Shown one piece after another: positions 1-12,393 of a stretch of DNA of 64,000 bases (its first letter is position 1; each line of letters starts with the position of its first letter). The stretch covers positions 1 to 64,000 of the forward strand of contig MU401598.1 of NCBI GenBank assembly GCA_022579005.1, read 5' to 3'. The notes below the pieces were generated by a model. The model had not been told where the DNA came from and searched no databases. It saw only the letters and a list, made by a program, of their open reading frames with translations. Source of the DNA: Poronia punctata. Taxonomy: Eukaryota > Ascomycota > Sordariomycetes > Xylariales > Xylariaceae. Made by a program: the position numbers and the translations under genes.

Positions 1-118
1 ATCATTAAATTCTGAAGTTCCATGACCCATACCCCTAATTTCTGAAGGTCCATGACCCCCCCCCCCCCCCCCCCCCCTTTTACAAACACCAAGCGGAAGT
101 CGCGACGGCCTTACATGA
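1..118. repeat. Two 30-bp-period repeats followed by a 22-base poly-C run
   Basis: A short unit (TCTGAAGTTCCATGACCC) at 11 recurs with one change at 41, a 30-bp period. It runs directly into an uninterrupted run of C from about 56 to 77. No coding potential is seen. The poly-C run could be a real homopolymer or a sequencing or assembly artefact. Confidence 0.6.
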
Positions 119-1406
119 CTATATTAATTGTAATAAAAGCTGCAAATGAGGATACCTCCTACATAGTGTAATTAAATAGACGTATATAGTTATAATAAAG
201 TATTGCAGTTCAATTTTCATGTGTGCTAACATAAAAAAAAAAAAAGACTTTTGTTTTTAGGTATTAAGTAAAAGTAGGTACTTATATAGGTACCTAGACT
301 TACTTTTTAATATGTAAAGGTACTTCTATTAAACGTTTTTAAGCTTTAAAAACGTTTTTAATTTTAAGCGTTTTTAATCTTAAGCGTTTATCTTTTTTTT
401 TATGCTTAATTGCTCTTAAACATAATTTGCAGCAAACTGTTGTTCTAAGGTTATCTTTGCCTAAAACGTTTTCAATTCTCAACTATTTATTTACAATAGA
501 TTTACAGTTTAAAAGATCTAGCAGGGCCTGGTACGGTACCCTGCTAGCCCTACCTACTCGTACATCAAACCACTTACTATATTTTAACGGTACGAGCCCA
601 TGAAATCCTGGCCTGTCTGGGACTCTTCAGTTCCGCCGAACAAGGAGGGCGATTCGAAGATGTGAGAAAAAGTGTTCAGTTTCAAGGTCGGCAGTAAAGT
701 AAATTGGATGACAAAGGGTGTGTGTGGTAGGCGTGTGGACAAAGTCCGAACATTTGTGTCAGACGTGTCCTTGGCATCTTACATGTCTGCAGGAGTAGAA
801 CAGAAATTCCACCATCAATGTGCGTATCAGAAGCGTATGTGTAGTATCTGACCACTATATTTTTGCACTAGTAGACTAGACCCAGAGGGCATCTCTGCCC
901 GGGTCAGCTCTTACAGGGCTGACAGGTACTTGTGCTGTCTCTTTTGTAGCATTCGACTTTTCCGAGGTTTCCTGATATGCCTGATGTTTCCAAAAAATGT
1001 GCTTGACCCCTGTTCTGCTTATGTTACGCTGCGCACAATAATGCCGTCTGGCCACGACAGGCTGCTGGCGCTTGCCAGTCTTAGTAGGTACAATATGCTC
1101 AAGTCCTAGGATCCTAGGCAATGTTAGGTTAGAATGCTGACAGAGCGCATCTCCCCCTATATATGTCTTGGGCGGGTGACCCTCTTTACGTCGCTGTCGA
1201 AGATTTGATCGTGATGATACCAGTGCAACAAGACTTGACTTGTAAATGGCGAGCAACAAGAAACCATCGTCATGTCAAAGTGCGTATGGTTGAAACAAAA
1301 CAGCGTCGTCTAGCCGGGCTATATCTATACCCCTAGAACCATCTCGCGGAATTACAATAAGGTCAGGTTAGACTAGCTTAACCTAGCCGGTCGGCTCCCG
1401 CATCCA
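119..1406. other. Gene-free stretch; AT-rich patch then ordinary intergenic DNA
   Basis: Positions 119-520 are AT-rich with A and T runs and short repeated words such as AAACGTTTTTAA, resembling a small RIP-decayed repeat remnant. From 520 to 1406 composition is normal. The minus-strand open frame at 876-1259 begins at TTG and resembles nothing I know, so I do not call it. The 5' flank of the next gene lies here. Confidence 0.5.
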
Positions 1407-2444
1407 ATGAATCCAAATGTAAGCGTCTTTCGCAGGGGAAATATAACGGTCTGCCACTGATACATTTTGGTCCGATAGCAGCACGAAGCGCCAGAGGTGG
1501 CTACCCATCAGAATAACTACCCCGAGGTCTATTACCCGGCGCCTACCCCGGAGGTGTTTCGATATCCTGGCGGCCAAGGCGATAGCAACAACACTCATAA
1601 CACTCACAACAATAACAACTATGCGTCCTTCCCTCTCAACTCGTTTAACGAAACGGCGACGGTTACGGATGCATCCAAGGCCTCATATCACGCCAGCAGC
1701 CCTTATTCCCGGTACGGTGCCCAGCCACCAGAAGACGTGTTCCCATCCCCAGGGCAACGAAGAGAAGGCAATAGAAGAACGATATGCGGGCGTGCAGTAA
1801 ATCTCGTCTTGGTCCTGTCTGTGGCTACGGCACTTCTATCTATTGCCGTGATAGGGTTAGCAGCCGGGACGGGTGTTCAGTCGAACCGAGCCAACAGCGC
1901 CGAGTCGAAGCTAGCCACGCTCTTGGCAAATATCAGTAATATAGACCGCGGATGCTCGGCGGATCCAGACGCTGTCACCGCGACCAGATACACCTCTCAA
2001 TGTAAGTTCCTCTGCTATATGGCAGGTACTAGTAACTACGGCCAATTACAGTCACCATCGTAGTTGCCGTTGAAAATGAAAACTGAGGCTTACACAACCT
2101 TCCTTTTAGATTTCGACAGGCCAACTTTCAAGATCTACTGCAATAGCGATGCGCCGAACTCCCCACTTCAGACCTTATTCGTCGGCAATTTCAACGACTG
2201 CATGGACGCCTGCGCGTCCTACACGACTTTCACCCCCGGGAACTTTCCTAACATTTCGCGGTCGAGTAACTTTACCTGCTCCGGTGTCAGCTTCATACCG
2301 GCATGGACCAATCGAACGACAGCCCTTGAATTGGACGCGCCTGGCAATTGCTACTTGAAACCTGGACCACAGAATACCACTGCGCTGACACATCCCAACG
2401 GCGATGGCGACGCAGTGCACGCCGCCATCTTGCAGGATTCGTGA
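1407..2444 (+). CDS. Single-pass membrane protein with Cys-containing PAN/apple-like ectodomain
   Basis: Proposed exons are 1407-1418, 1482-2001 and 2110-2444, giving 288 residues. The open frame around 1497 has no upstream ATG before a stop at 1476, so a 12-nt first exon is inferred: ATG at 1407, donor GTAAGC at 1419, branch CTGAT, acceptor CAG at 1479-1481, phase 0. The second intron (GTAAGT at 2002, TTTTAG ending 2109) joins in phase 1. The N-terminal ~110 residues are Pro/Asn/Tyr-rich and disordered (APEV, YPEVYYPAP). One hydrophobic helix covers about residues 111-133. The C-terminal part has spaced cysteines (IYCN, DCMDAC, FTCSGV, GNCYL) and several NxS/T sites, which fits an extracellular or lumenal PAN/apple-like domain seen in many fungal type II membrane proteins. 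The ligand is unknown. The domain name is an inference from Cys spacing; the splice model is well supported. Confidence 0.75.
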
Positions 2445-4610
2445 TAATATTTATCTAGGCCTCAGTCGGCATGACGGTATTGCAAGGCACCTGCGACAAT
2501 GGATTTGAAAAGGTGCCACACGGTCCTGGAATAAAGCAGGGGTGTAATATTTCCCTGGCGTCGCATGAGGCGTACCTGGGGTGACACACGGATTAGGTAT
2601 CTGGACTGGAGTGTGGCGTTGATTTTCTAGTGACATGGGAACCAAGCGAAAAATATGGTACAAACTGCTGTAGATCCCACCCTTACAGACAGCGTGTATA
2701 ATTACTTTACAAATATAGATATAATAACGACGGTGCACTTGTTGAGCCATAGGCTAGGTATAGTCTATGTTCGATGAAGTCGAGCCCGTCCATAATAGAC
2801 CAGGAAATTTGGCATACCATTGGTTCGTATATGGCCATCTAGCTGCATACATCTCTGCACATTAAACACGGGTGGAAAGCATCCTTCTCGTAGGATTCTT
2901 TCAATGTTGTTAGAGTTGTACATGTAGCCCTATAGCCCATATTAGTCTTCGCAAGGGCCGAGCGACAGTTGGCCACGTTCCCGATGGTATAAGTTATAAC
3001 CAAGTTAGGTAATTAGGTAACAATCGCCTATCTCAACCTATGTGTTCTTCTATGTGGTAGAATCTGGGCAGCCGCCGCCGCAACATGTTTATCGAGGAGC
3101 CGTTTGTTGCTAGCATCGGAAAACATGTGCTCATTGACTCAGTTCGGCTGCTATCGACCTAGTTACTACTACTTGGAGACCAAGTGTGCCGATGCCGATG
3201 CGTCTCTCTACCTTATGCATCTCCCTTGGGCTCGAAGCCTACACGACAGTACACGCAGAGGATGATATCCTACTGAAGAAAACTGTGTATAGACTACTGG
3301 GTATTGATCCGTAGTTTCTTGAGACATGGTTAAAAATGCGCGCAGCCGCTCGAAACAAGCGTCTGTTAATGACATGATATAGGTAGGGGTACTTGATCGA
3401 CTAGGTACGTCGTTCTAAGTCAACTTATATCGTCGCCGGTTTCCTGTGTTGAATATATGTTGATGTACCCATGCTGGCGTCGGACTGGTATAATATAGCT
3501 CTGTTGCTTCTTTACTCGTAGTGAGGTCCCGATACCACGTGGATATGAGCTCGTCGTCCCGCGGCGCATGTCTAGCGTTATTATAGTTTATTAGGCACAA
3601 CTGATCTAATTGTCCGTGTCGTGACTACATAAACTCGCCTTCATCAACAAATTAACCTGAATAATGCTAACATTTGATTGCTGACATATATGTGTTCATG
3701 TGAGCCCATGAAATCTCCTGGTGTAAGTACATGTACGAGTACGGTAGGTTACGAGGTGAGTCGGGTATGGGGTAATTACTAATCACCCATCAGAGATACG
3801 AGTACAACCAATCGTACAGCCTCTGACCGGAGGAATAATCGTTCGCGAAGTCGCGACGCCCTGCATGTCAATCCAAGGGCGTGAGACTCCACACTTGTAC
3901 ATAAAACCCACCCCAATTCGGGGGAAGGCCGAAGAGCGGCTAACCTTATACACGTAAAAGCATCTCCATCTCCATCCTAGACCGGCCTTAGGCAGCCCAG
4001 GGAATGCACTGAAGCACCTTCAGGTCAAGATATGACTCCTAAGAACGAAGATCGGTTTAAGCATATTTCCACTTCGCGGATGACAGGTTGCGATATATCC
4101 GGACATACTGATGATATGGTGTCTGATCATACAGACGGTCCACGGAGACAAGAAGCGCCAAGGATTTTATATGCTGACCGCTCCATTTCGGCATACCTTC
4201 TCGTAGTAACTTCATCTAGGTATTTGCTTCTTCCTTTTGCTTTCACTTGCAAAGTTTCATGGTATTTCCTTGTGACGTGATTCTGGATGGATAGAACCTA
4301 ACCCCACTCCCTACACGTAGTTTCCCTACCACATTGATTGTCTCTTCCTCGATAGAAGACGATTCCTTCTTTGCATTTTATACTCGGCTTCATTATCGTT
4401 ACCCTTTGAAGTCTGACTCACTTCTTTCCGCTTGGAAGCGGTATCTGTGTGAAAATATCTACTAAGAACCCCGCTAGATGCTCTAACGCAAGGGGTGCTT
4501 ATGCCGTTCGTGCATCCGTCCGTCGCCCCTTTTAGTTTTCCTTCAGTTGCGCCCTTTGCGTGCCACACCATTTTTTGATTTACAGAGACCGCGCGAACAA
4601 ACACGCAACC
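2445..4610. other. 2.2-kb intergenic region without a supportable gene
   Basis: Normal base composition. It contains the 3' flank of the membrane-protein gene and the 5' flank of the homeobox/C2H2 gene. The only ATG-initiated open frame of note is at 4032-4280 (82 codons); it has no recognisable domain, and I treat it as chance. No tRNA-like or repeated structure was seen. Confidence 0.5.
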
Positions 4611-7600
4611 ATGGACTTTGTCGATTGGGATGCTGCAGCTGTTGATGTTGGCTATGACTTGCCGACTGCCTCGGAGGGCGTGGAAGACCATGTTGATGTC
4701 GCTTCAGGCCTGGCCACTGGCCTACCTGACGACCCTAGCATGGACCTCGTCTTTGGTGATGTGGATGGCGATGACTGGTCTTATTGGGCCCTCCAACATT
4801 ACGAGTCAACCCAGCTGGGCCAGAGCGTCGACGTCGAGGGAGGTGGTGAACCTGTCGGTAACCCCGGCATTGAGAGGGAACCATCGCCAGTGACATCTCA
4901 AGTGTACTGGGAAACACCCGAATTCCCCTGCTCTAACTGCTCCCACTGGGGATACCAATGCAAGAGGATTCGCGAGGGTAAATACAGGGGTTATTGCACT
5001 AGTTGTGTCGCTCTACGGAGAGAATGCAGCTTCGGCCCTTCGACGACCAACGTCGCTTCTGAACACGGCACTACTTTCCCTGCCAACCCCTGGCCCATCA
5101 TGGGTGATAGACCGGAAACGTCGATTCTCCACGAAGATGAACTGGCTGCCATGGCTCGAGCAAACCCCCAAGCGTCCTCGATGGCCGCCGCTATTACTGA
5201 GGAGGGTCCTTCGCTGCCGCGTGCCCAGACTCAGCCCAAAATCGGTGCCCGGTTCTCCCGCGAATCCGTCAAGGTGCTGAAGAACTGGGTTGTAACCCAT
5301 AGCCATCATCCATATCCCACCGACGAGGAGAGGGAAAGTCTACAAAAGATCACTGGCCTAAACAAGACTCAGATTACCAACTGGCTTGCCAATGCCCGAC
5401 GTCGCGGAAAGATTCAGCCTAATCGAGCAATCTCCCCCCACGTTGGCCGTGGGTATGTCCAAGCCATCGACATCCCGCAGCGTAGGGGCCCTACCGGTCT
5501 GTTGGAGTATATGAATCCGCTTCAACGTTGGGCCAACTCTCCACCCGAAAACGAGCCGGCCTCTGTCACCGCTATTGCTCGCGCCGTGTCCGCTTCCGGT
5601 TCTTTTTCGGCAACGTCTGGCTCCGGCCGTACCAGTCCCAACGTATGGAACTTCTCCGACGATGGATCGAGCAGGTCTCTTTGCAACCAGTCGTCGGCCA
5701 GTAGTTTAGGGACCTCTCACTCCAGTGGTGGCTCCTTCGCCTCCGCTTTCTCTGCCCAGTCTCGCGGTTCCTCAATCCCATCATTTATCCGAGGCAGCCG
5801 GGGCCGCCGGCGACGGAGGCGCGCCCCGACAAAGCGGGTGGAAGAGCAGGTGAATTTGCCATTGAAGACTTTTCAGTGCACTTTCTGTACCGAGACTTTC
5901 AGGACGAAACACGACTGGCAACGACACGAAAAATCACTGCACCTCTCGCTTGAACGGTGGATCTGCTCTCCAGATGGGCCCCGAGCCGTCAACCTCCAAA
6001 ATGGAGCTATGAGCTGTGTCTTCTGCGGGGTACCGAACCCAGACGAAGCACACGTCGAGTCACACAACTTCTCCGGCTGCACTGAACGCACAGAGGAGGA
6101 ACGTACATTCTACCGAAAGGACCACTTGAAACAACATCTACGGCTTGTTCACGGCATCAAGTCGTTCCTTCCGTGGACGATGGAAAAGTGGCGGGTGTCC
6201 ACTCCCGCAATTCGGTCCCGATGTGGTTTCTGCGGCGTAGTCCTCGATAGCTGGACCATCCGTGTTGACCATCTGGCCGAACATTTCAAGACGGGTAACA
6301 CGATGGCCGACTGGAAGGGTGACTGGGGTTTCGATGCGCCCGTTCTTGAAATGGTCGAGAACTCGATCCCGCCTTGTGAGATATGCCCAACCTTTTTTAT
6401 ACTTTACAGATGTCTAACCTTACTGCAGACTTGATCCATGATGAGAGACAACCGACTGTACCAGGTCAAACGAACCAGCTGGCCCGAGGTACGCCAACCA
6501 ATGCGTATGAGCTCTTGAAAATTGAGCTGGAAAGTTGGATTATAAACCAAACCGAGCAGTTGGGTGTGTCGCCCACCGACTTGGACATTCAGCACGAGGC
6601 CTGCCGTGTAATATACGGGGCCGGGGCCATTCTCAGTGCCAATAGCGCGACCCCGTCTTCATGGCTACGCGACCTGATATTGTCGACCGAAGATGTCCGA
6701 CGTTCCGCTGTATCGAATCCACGACCGCCGGGCTCCCACTGCCTCTCATCTCTGCGAATCAACGGCAAATCGGATATTTTCGACGGTTGCGAATTCGAGA
6801 AGGAACTCCGGGATTACGTTGAAGCAAAGCTACTGTTAGGCCTAACGGCTATGGATTATGAGCTTCAAGACGAAGCTTGTCGTATTCTGGGTCGGATGGA
6901 GGAAAAGTCTAGCAACCCATCCGAGGTGCTTGCTAACTGGTTTGTGCGCATGATCAACGCTTCGTCGTCTTGGCTCCAGGACTTCCGACAACGAGCTCAT
7001 CTACCGCGCAGTGAAGACGTTGGCGATGCCCACAAGCGGTCAACCGATCCGAAGACGATCGACTCGACTATCCACAATTACAGTCGTCTTGACGCAGAGC
7101 TGGGAGAATATCTCCAACTGCAGCGTTCGCTTGGGCATGAGCCGACAGATGCCGACTTGCAGCGTCAGGCTAGAATCATCGTTTACGAGGTCGACGACGA
7201 GTGGAACCAGACCGCCGCAGACGATACCGAATGGTTAGGCCACTTCAAGCAGAGGCACCCTCCCAAGTCTTCTCAACCCAGCTCAGCCTCCGGCGCTTCC
7301 CTTTTGACGAAGAAACTCACACCTGCCAGCTGGACTTCTCCGGCGACGGGCTCGTCACACGCGACTAGGTCGCCCAACGAAGTCCCTCAGAAGGACAATG
7401 GCCAATCGCCGGTTGAATCCATCACGAGTTCGATCAAGGCTGGCGCCAGGTTGTTGAACGATGCGAACTGCTTCCGTCGACTGGCGAAGAGCCTCGGTCG
7501 CTTCGTGACTGCCACCATGTCTGTCAACAACCCTAATAGGCACGTGCCAACCGACGAAGAGCTCAGGCATCAAGCGCGATGGATAATATATGATGAGTGA

Positions 7601-8535
7601 GTGAGATAGACGGACCGCTCGGCATGGAAGACCCCCCTTGACTGATATTCTGTTAGTGATGACCCGGAGAATAAGACGGCGGCAGACAACGCTGAGTGGC
7701 TTCAGAGGTTTAAAATTGATGCGGGTATCTTGCCACCGGGGTCCGGTCCTGGACTGGATATTCGGGCCGTGGCCTGGACCGTTAAAGAAGGTGGGACTGG
7801 CTTTGCACCTCCGGTAAGTGATGTGACATACCCTTTCGCACGCTTTCTCCTACTTCCAAGGCCTCCAGCGCGCAGTCAAGGAGGTTACTAACTCGGGCGT
7901 TGAAGTATGTCTCGCCAAACCCATCGGCGACTATCGAACGCCTCGACGGGAACCCGCAGATTCTCATTCGTGACGAAGTGAGGCCTTTCGAGTCCGATGC
8001 GGACACGGCCAATCACTTCCTGCAAACCTTCACCAGGCGGTACCCAGCGCCGGCCAAGATCTTTTGTAGCCGGGAACTCGAGAATGGGCTGACAGAGTAC
8101 GTCAAACGAGAGGTGCAGACTACCGGGGTTTTCCCAGATGATGACCGGCTCCGGGAGCGAGCGCGCAACATCATGGGTATGCAGAGGACCGCTTGTGACG
8201 ATCCTGTGCTGCTCGAAAAGTTCAAAGCGTCTCTACAGACGGTGAGAGACGCGACCGCACCGCTGCCCGCGCCCCTAGGGGCCAACTTCGACTTCGAGAT
8301 GGATTTTATAGCGCCACCCCTTGGCCCTATGTTCACTACGCCTACCATTTCAAATGAGGTGTCCGCGTCTTTTGGCCAGTTGCCAACTTGTGTGCCCGAT
8401 GGCAGTGCCCCAGCGGAAGATTGTTTGACCGACTATGACTTTGACATGTTCTTGGACCAGGACATGAATGGGGGGCGCCTTTCAGACGTCAGCTTCAGCC
8501 TCCAAGATAACATGCAGTTGGCTGAATACTTCTAG
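4611..8535 (+). CDS. Homeobox and C2H2 zinc-finger transcription factor
   Basis: Exons 4611-6375, 6429-7596, 7657-7813 and 7906-8535 give 1239 residues. All three introns have GT/AG ends and CTAAC or CTGAT branch sites, and phases agree. The start is ATG at 4611 (AACCATGG context); the frame upstream lacks another ATG. Domains: a six-Cys motif C-X2-C-X6-C-X11-C-X2-C-X6-C at residues 107-139 (Zn2Cys6-like spacing); a TALE-type homeodomain at about 214-269 with the HHPYP insertion and recognition helix WLANARRR; Ser-rich linker; a poly-Arg nuclear-localisation stretch near 394-409; C2H2-type fingers with C423/C426/H439/H444, another near 469-485, and C538/C541/H554/H558. The C-terminal half carries about five diverged helical modules (PTD..LQ..AR.I.Y, then TAAD..EWL..FK). 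Likely a nuclear DNA-binding regulator. The combination is known as a fungal family; target genes are unknown. Confidence 0.9.
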
Positions 8536-9359
8536 GCTCAAGCCAATCAAGGCGGGCTATTCTGATTGAAGTGAATGGTTTTAATGGGAGATTGTCCCCC
8601 TTTCTTTTCAAGTGCTCTAGGTTACCTAGTTCGAGATACCACACGAGGAACGCGTTATGTTAGGATTGGGTTAGGGTTGTGCCTCGTATAATCTGTACCT
8701 ACCTATTGGTTAGCCACATACTTCTGCTGAATGAATACTCCTGTCAAGTACTCCTTTGCGCTGCGAGGATGTATGTGTGCCGAGCCCAATACTATCCACT
8801 CCAGTCTCCCTTCAACTTCCCAGGATTCTAAAGGTTGCCTGAACAGTTGATACCCGGTCACCCGGTTGATGGGTTGATTACCTAATTGGTTTGTTTGATC
8901 AAGATGGTAGTGCTACAAGGTTGCGTACGGTACCTCCTCGAGCCAGACCCAACGGTGATAATGGCATTGGCAATATGTAAAAATCTACTCGCACCTACGA
9001 GTACAGGTATGTACTTTAGCCAACCTACAAGTACGCATGTACGTTGTAAGAAAGGTGGGCCCTAACGGCAGGCCACCACCACGGTCTATGTACACGTACT
9101 CCTGCATGTACCTGTGATGTACAAGGTGTACCTAGAGTCAGGTCGCTCGTCATGGCGGGGTCAACCACCTAGCTCTAAAACACATAACCCTTTTATCTCA
9201 CCAAGATTCCATTCAACATTCGCGGTCCGAGATTGATTTGCGTAGTTAGTGTTTAAATGTCCCCGCGGCCAAAATATTGAACGTACCGTTATACATCCGC
9301 AATAGATACTTCCATATCGGTAATAATACACCAAGTACTTATATAGGCCTTACTCTTTC
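8536..9359. other. Intergenic region rich in GTAC/TACCTA words
   Basis: No open frame with support. Positions 8990-9130 contain many short GTAC-centred words (GTACGT, CATGTAC, TGTAC, ACCTAC) of the same sort found in other gene-free stretches here, for example 11640-11910 and 18660-18910. It holds the 3' flank of the homeobox gene and the promoter of the next gene. Confidence 0.5.
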
Positions 9360-10096
9360 ATGATGGTAAATGGCCCCCTTAAATCAATCGCACGACCCCG
9401 CGACCCCGCCATGCGCCGGCTACCAATTACACAGATACCAAATTCGCTGCTGACCAATCTGTTCCAACCAGAGCTCCGAAGCGCGCCTCTACACGTTTTC
9501 GCAGGAGACAAAAGACCACCTGCGTAAATTTAGACTGACCACCTCCCGCGCTAGCGGTCCGCAAGCTGTCATCTGTATGTGTGTCTTCTCGAAGCTGGGT
9601 ACCGCTTTTAAGCTGGTCCAGAAACATGTCGAACCCCTATATCTAATCCGTTGCCGGCGACACCCAACCCACAGACATGATCGATAGAAAAACGCACGAG
9701 ATCAGGCAAGACGAAGATAAGGTTGTCTATAAGTCGCTCGAGGAGGTTGCAGACGACCTGCCAGATAACTCGCCGCGGTATATCCTGCTTAGCTACCCTT
9801 TGACACTGGTATGTCCGACCTCGTTCCTTTGGCCGGGGCCCTAGTTCGGATGGGTGAGATGGATGACAAGTGGGGGCAGCCCAACTAACAGCGACACCTT
9901 GATGTAGCCCGATGGCCGTCTCTCGGTTCCCTATGTCCTGATATATTACCTTCCCAACACGTGTAATGCCGAGAGTCGGATGATGTATGCCGGCGCGAAA
10001 GAACTGATGCGAAATACGAGCCAGGCTGGTAAGGTCTTCGATATCGAGAGCTCCGAGGATTTGGAAGAGATCCCTCGGAGGCTGGCGTCTGATTAA
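9360..10096 (+). CDS. GMF1: Glia maturation factor-like protein (ADF/cofilin fold), Arp2/3 debranching factor
   Basis: Proposed exons 9360-9365, 9472-9574, 9675-9808 and 9908-10096 give 143 residues, the usual size for this family. The sequence reads SSEARLYTFSQETKDHLRKF, then MIDRKTHEIRQDEDKVVY, RYILLSYPLTLPDGRLSVPY, and AESRMMYAGAKELMRN. These are the conserved blocks of fungal GMF, a one-domain ADF-homology protein that binds Arp2/3 complex and promotes actin branch dissociation at cortical patches. The three introns have GTATGT or GTAAAT donors and CTAAC/CTGAC branch motifs. The first exon is only ATGATG before GTAAAT at 9366; either ATG could start, and phase 0 fits both. It faces NBP35 tail to tail with about 240 bp between stops. 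The family is certain; the first exon is inferred. Confidence 0.9.
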
Positions 10097-10337
10097 ACTG
10101 TTCAAACGGGGACCGCTTGCGGCTTTGCTGAGATGCAAACGGCCGGAGTCTCGGCGTAGGCGCTGATAACGAGTTATATCTTTTTGCTAGAGCGGGCTAG
10201 GGAGCTACCCCTTCTAGCGAGGGAGGTTCATCAACGAACCGTAGGCGCGCTACCGTCAAGTGCTCGAACAATAGGACATTTTGGGCCTCTACATGCTCAT
10301 TGCTGTTTGCTTCTTCTCTGCTATCATTCATGTGAAA

Positions 10338-11351
10338 CTAGTCCAGAACCTTCTCGCCAACTTCATTGGCTATCGCTTTGACAACCCGCTTGAGCGCTTT
10401 GCATGCGGGGCTGTCTGGGTAATGGTCGAAGAAGCTCTCTCCGTAGTCGCAGGCCATCCCTATCCTTGGATCCAAGGGCACCTCGCCCAAGAATGGAATG
10501 CCCATCTCTTTCGCCAGTGATGCGCCACCCCCGGTCGTAGCCTTGAAGATCTGGCTCGCGTGTGTACACTTGGGACAGACAAAACCGCTCATATTCTCCA
10601 CGAGACCTAGCACCTTGATTCCCGCCTTTCTGCAGAAATCTATTTCCTTTCGCACGTCGAGCAGAGAAACCTCCTGCGGTGTGGTAACCATGATGGCCCC
10701 GTCTAGGCCGCTCTCCTTCAAGAAGCTGTTGACGCTGAGGTGTTCGTCGCTCGTACCGGGCGGGGTGTCGACAAGTAGGAAGTCCATCTCGCCCCACTCG
10801 ACCTCCTTGAGAAACCGCTTGATGAGGCCGTTCTTCTTGGGCCCGCGCCATATGATGGCATCGTCGCGATTCGGCAGCATGAATTGTATGCTCATGACGC
10901 CGAGGTTGTCGGAGACCCAGACGGGTGACCAGCCGGAGCTGCTGACGTGGATGGTCTCGTCCTCCACACCCATCATCTTGGGGATGCTCGGGCCACAGAT
11001 GTCGGCGTCCATGACACCCACAGTGCGCTCATCGTCCGCGGCGAATGCGTGCGCCAACAGACTCGTGAAGGTGCTCTTGCCCACGCCGCCCTTTCCGGAG
11101 AGTATGAGGATTTTGTGGCGCACGCCGGCTAATCGCGCGGCTATTAACGGGAGGTCGGGGTCAGGACCCTTGGGCGCACTTGCACAGATGGCTTGGTTCG
11201 GACATCCTGCACAAGAGTCGGCCTTCCCGGCCGTCTCTGACTCCGGGCCGGGACAGTGCTCTGGCTCTGGAGCTACGAGCTGTGGCCGAGCTTTAAGCGG
11301 ATTGTCTATGACGTCCTGGACAGAGTCTGGCTCTTCGAGAGATGGCGCCAT
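10338..11351 (-). CDS. NBP35: Cytosolic Fe-S cluster assembly scaffold NTPase Nbp35
   Basis: A single exon of 337 residues starts at ATG 11351 (reverse strand). The protein is a Mrp/NBP35-type P-loop NTPase that, with Cfd1, scaffolds [4Fe-4S] clusters for cytosolic and nuclear proteins. The N-terminal ferredoxin-like Cys motif that separates Nbp35 from Cfd1 is present: C33, C47, C50 and C56 (C-X13-C-X2-C-X5-C). The deviant Walker A motif GKGGVGKST lies at 86-94, DADICGPS near 115-122, [11 protein letters not shown] near 194-204, and the C-terminal bridging-cluster CPKC at 259-262. All key residues are intact and the length is normal. It is convergent with the GMF gene and divergent from the HOS3-type gene across about 1 kb. 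Confidence 0.97.
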   Translation of the reverse strand: MAPSLEEPDSVQDVIDNPLKARPQLVAPEPEHCPGPESETAGKADSCAGCPNQAICASAPKGPDPDLPLIAARLAGVRHKILILSGKGGVGKSTFTSLLAHAFAADDERTVGVMDADICGPSIPKMMGVEDETIHVSSSGWSPVWVSDNLGVMSIQFMLPNRDDAIIWRGPKKNGLIKRFLKEVEWGEMDFLLVDTPPGTSDEHLSVNSFLKESGLDGAIMVTTPQEVSLLDVRKEIDFCRKAGIKVLGLVENMSGFVCPKCTHASQIFKATTGGGASLAKEMGIPFLGEVPLDPRIGMACDYGESFFDHYPDSPACKALKRVVKAIANEVGEKVLD

Positions 11352-12393
11352 GAGGAGAATCCTTGTAATCCTGTTAAGTCTCTCAAGATTTGCTTATAGT
11401 ACTCCGGGTTGGGAGAGTGACAGGCTCCGGCGGGGGAGGCGCTAGATGTCTAAATACTAGTTGCACCTGAGTTTCAGTCTGCTGTAAACCAATAGGTACG
11501 TGTAGGTAGATTGTATTGCTTATAAATTCGGAACAAAAACTGATTGCTCTGTGGGTATGATGTTTAAAGTACCAAATAAGGTCTTCTAGCGGGGCAAATG
11601 ATCCAGCTCTTCAAAGGCCGGTAGTCTAGGGTACCTGGTTACCGTAGGCTTGTATACATGTATGTAAGTACAAGTTAGGTAGGCAGACTGTAAACAGTAC
11701 TTAAGTTAATGAGGAAGCAGCTGAGTAGATGAATGTAGTGCAGCACCTCTAGGTACCTACATGTGGGGTTGCTTGTACATAACTCAGGTACGCGTAGTGG
11801 TATTATCCCTTCAGGTGGCAAGAGTAAGAAGACGTCAGTCATCAATTTCAGTTGGCTCCTTGACTAATCTAGGTGACTACTCGTAGATACATGTAGGCAC
11901 ATACTCGTACTCGTAGGCCACTGGTCTGGAGATGGAGGGGTAACTTCAGCTGCCTGGCTTGACCATCATGGTGGGAGACCAAAAGTTTAAGGGGATGGAT
12001 GCATAAATAGTGGGGTTCCCGCTGTAATTGTCCAGCAAACTACCGTCACTATCCCTGTAAGGAAAGTTCAGATTCAGTCGCGTTGACGCGCCTTCAGACA
12101 ATTCATTCTACCAGGTGTACACGTATCTTTCATAATACGGCAGTTGTAGGTAGCGAGCAAGTACCCACCAACCCAATGAGTCTTGTTGTGGCCCTTGGCT
12201 GCCTGGGTAATCGACTTGATTAACATCGTAATAATCTTAGGTGAACAACAAACCCCCATCAGGTATATATCTTTGCAATCGATACGCCTTGGGCTTATGT
12301 ACTAGTTAATTTCATCCTCGACGGAGCCCAGATTCAGATTCAGATTCTGGCATACCAAGGACTGTTTGCATGTTTTGCTAGGGAGTTCATACC
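11352..12393. other. Divergent intergenic region between NBP35 and the HOS3-type gene
   Basis: About 1 kb that must hold both promoters. Many GTAC/TAGGTA/ACATGTA words cluster at 11490-11910. A short (GATTCA) triplication lies at about 12331-12350, shortly before the deacetylase start. A possible TATA-like GTATATAT occurs at about 12262. No convincing gene; the 61-codon frame at 12074-12259 has no support. Confidence 0.45.

Noticed and set aside
876..1259. 127-codon minus-strand open frame
   Set aside because: Starts at TTG, has no domain or family resemblance, and lies in intergenic DNA.
6376..6409. Alternative acceptor (TTTACAG ending 6409) for the first intron of the homeobox/C2H2 gene
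   Set aside because: It leads to an immediate in-frame stop; acceptor 6428, ten bases after a CTAAC branch motif, keeps the frame.
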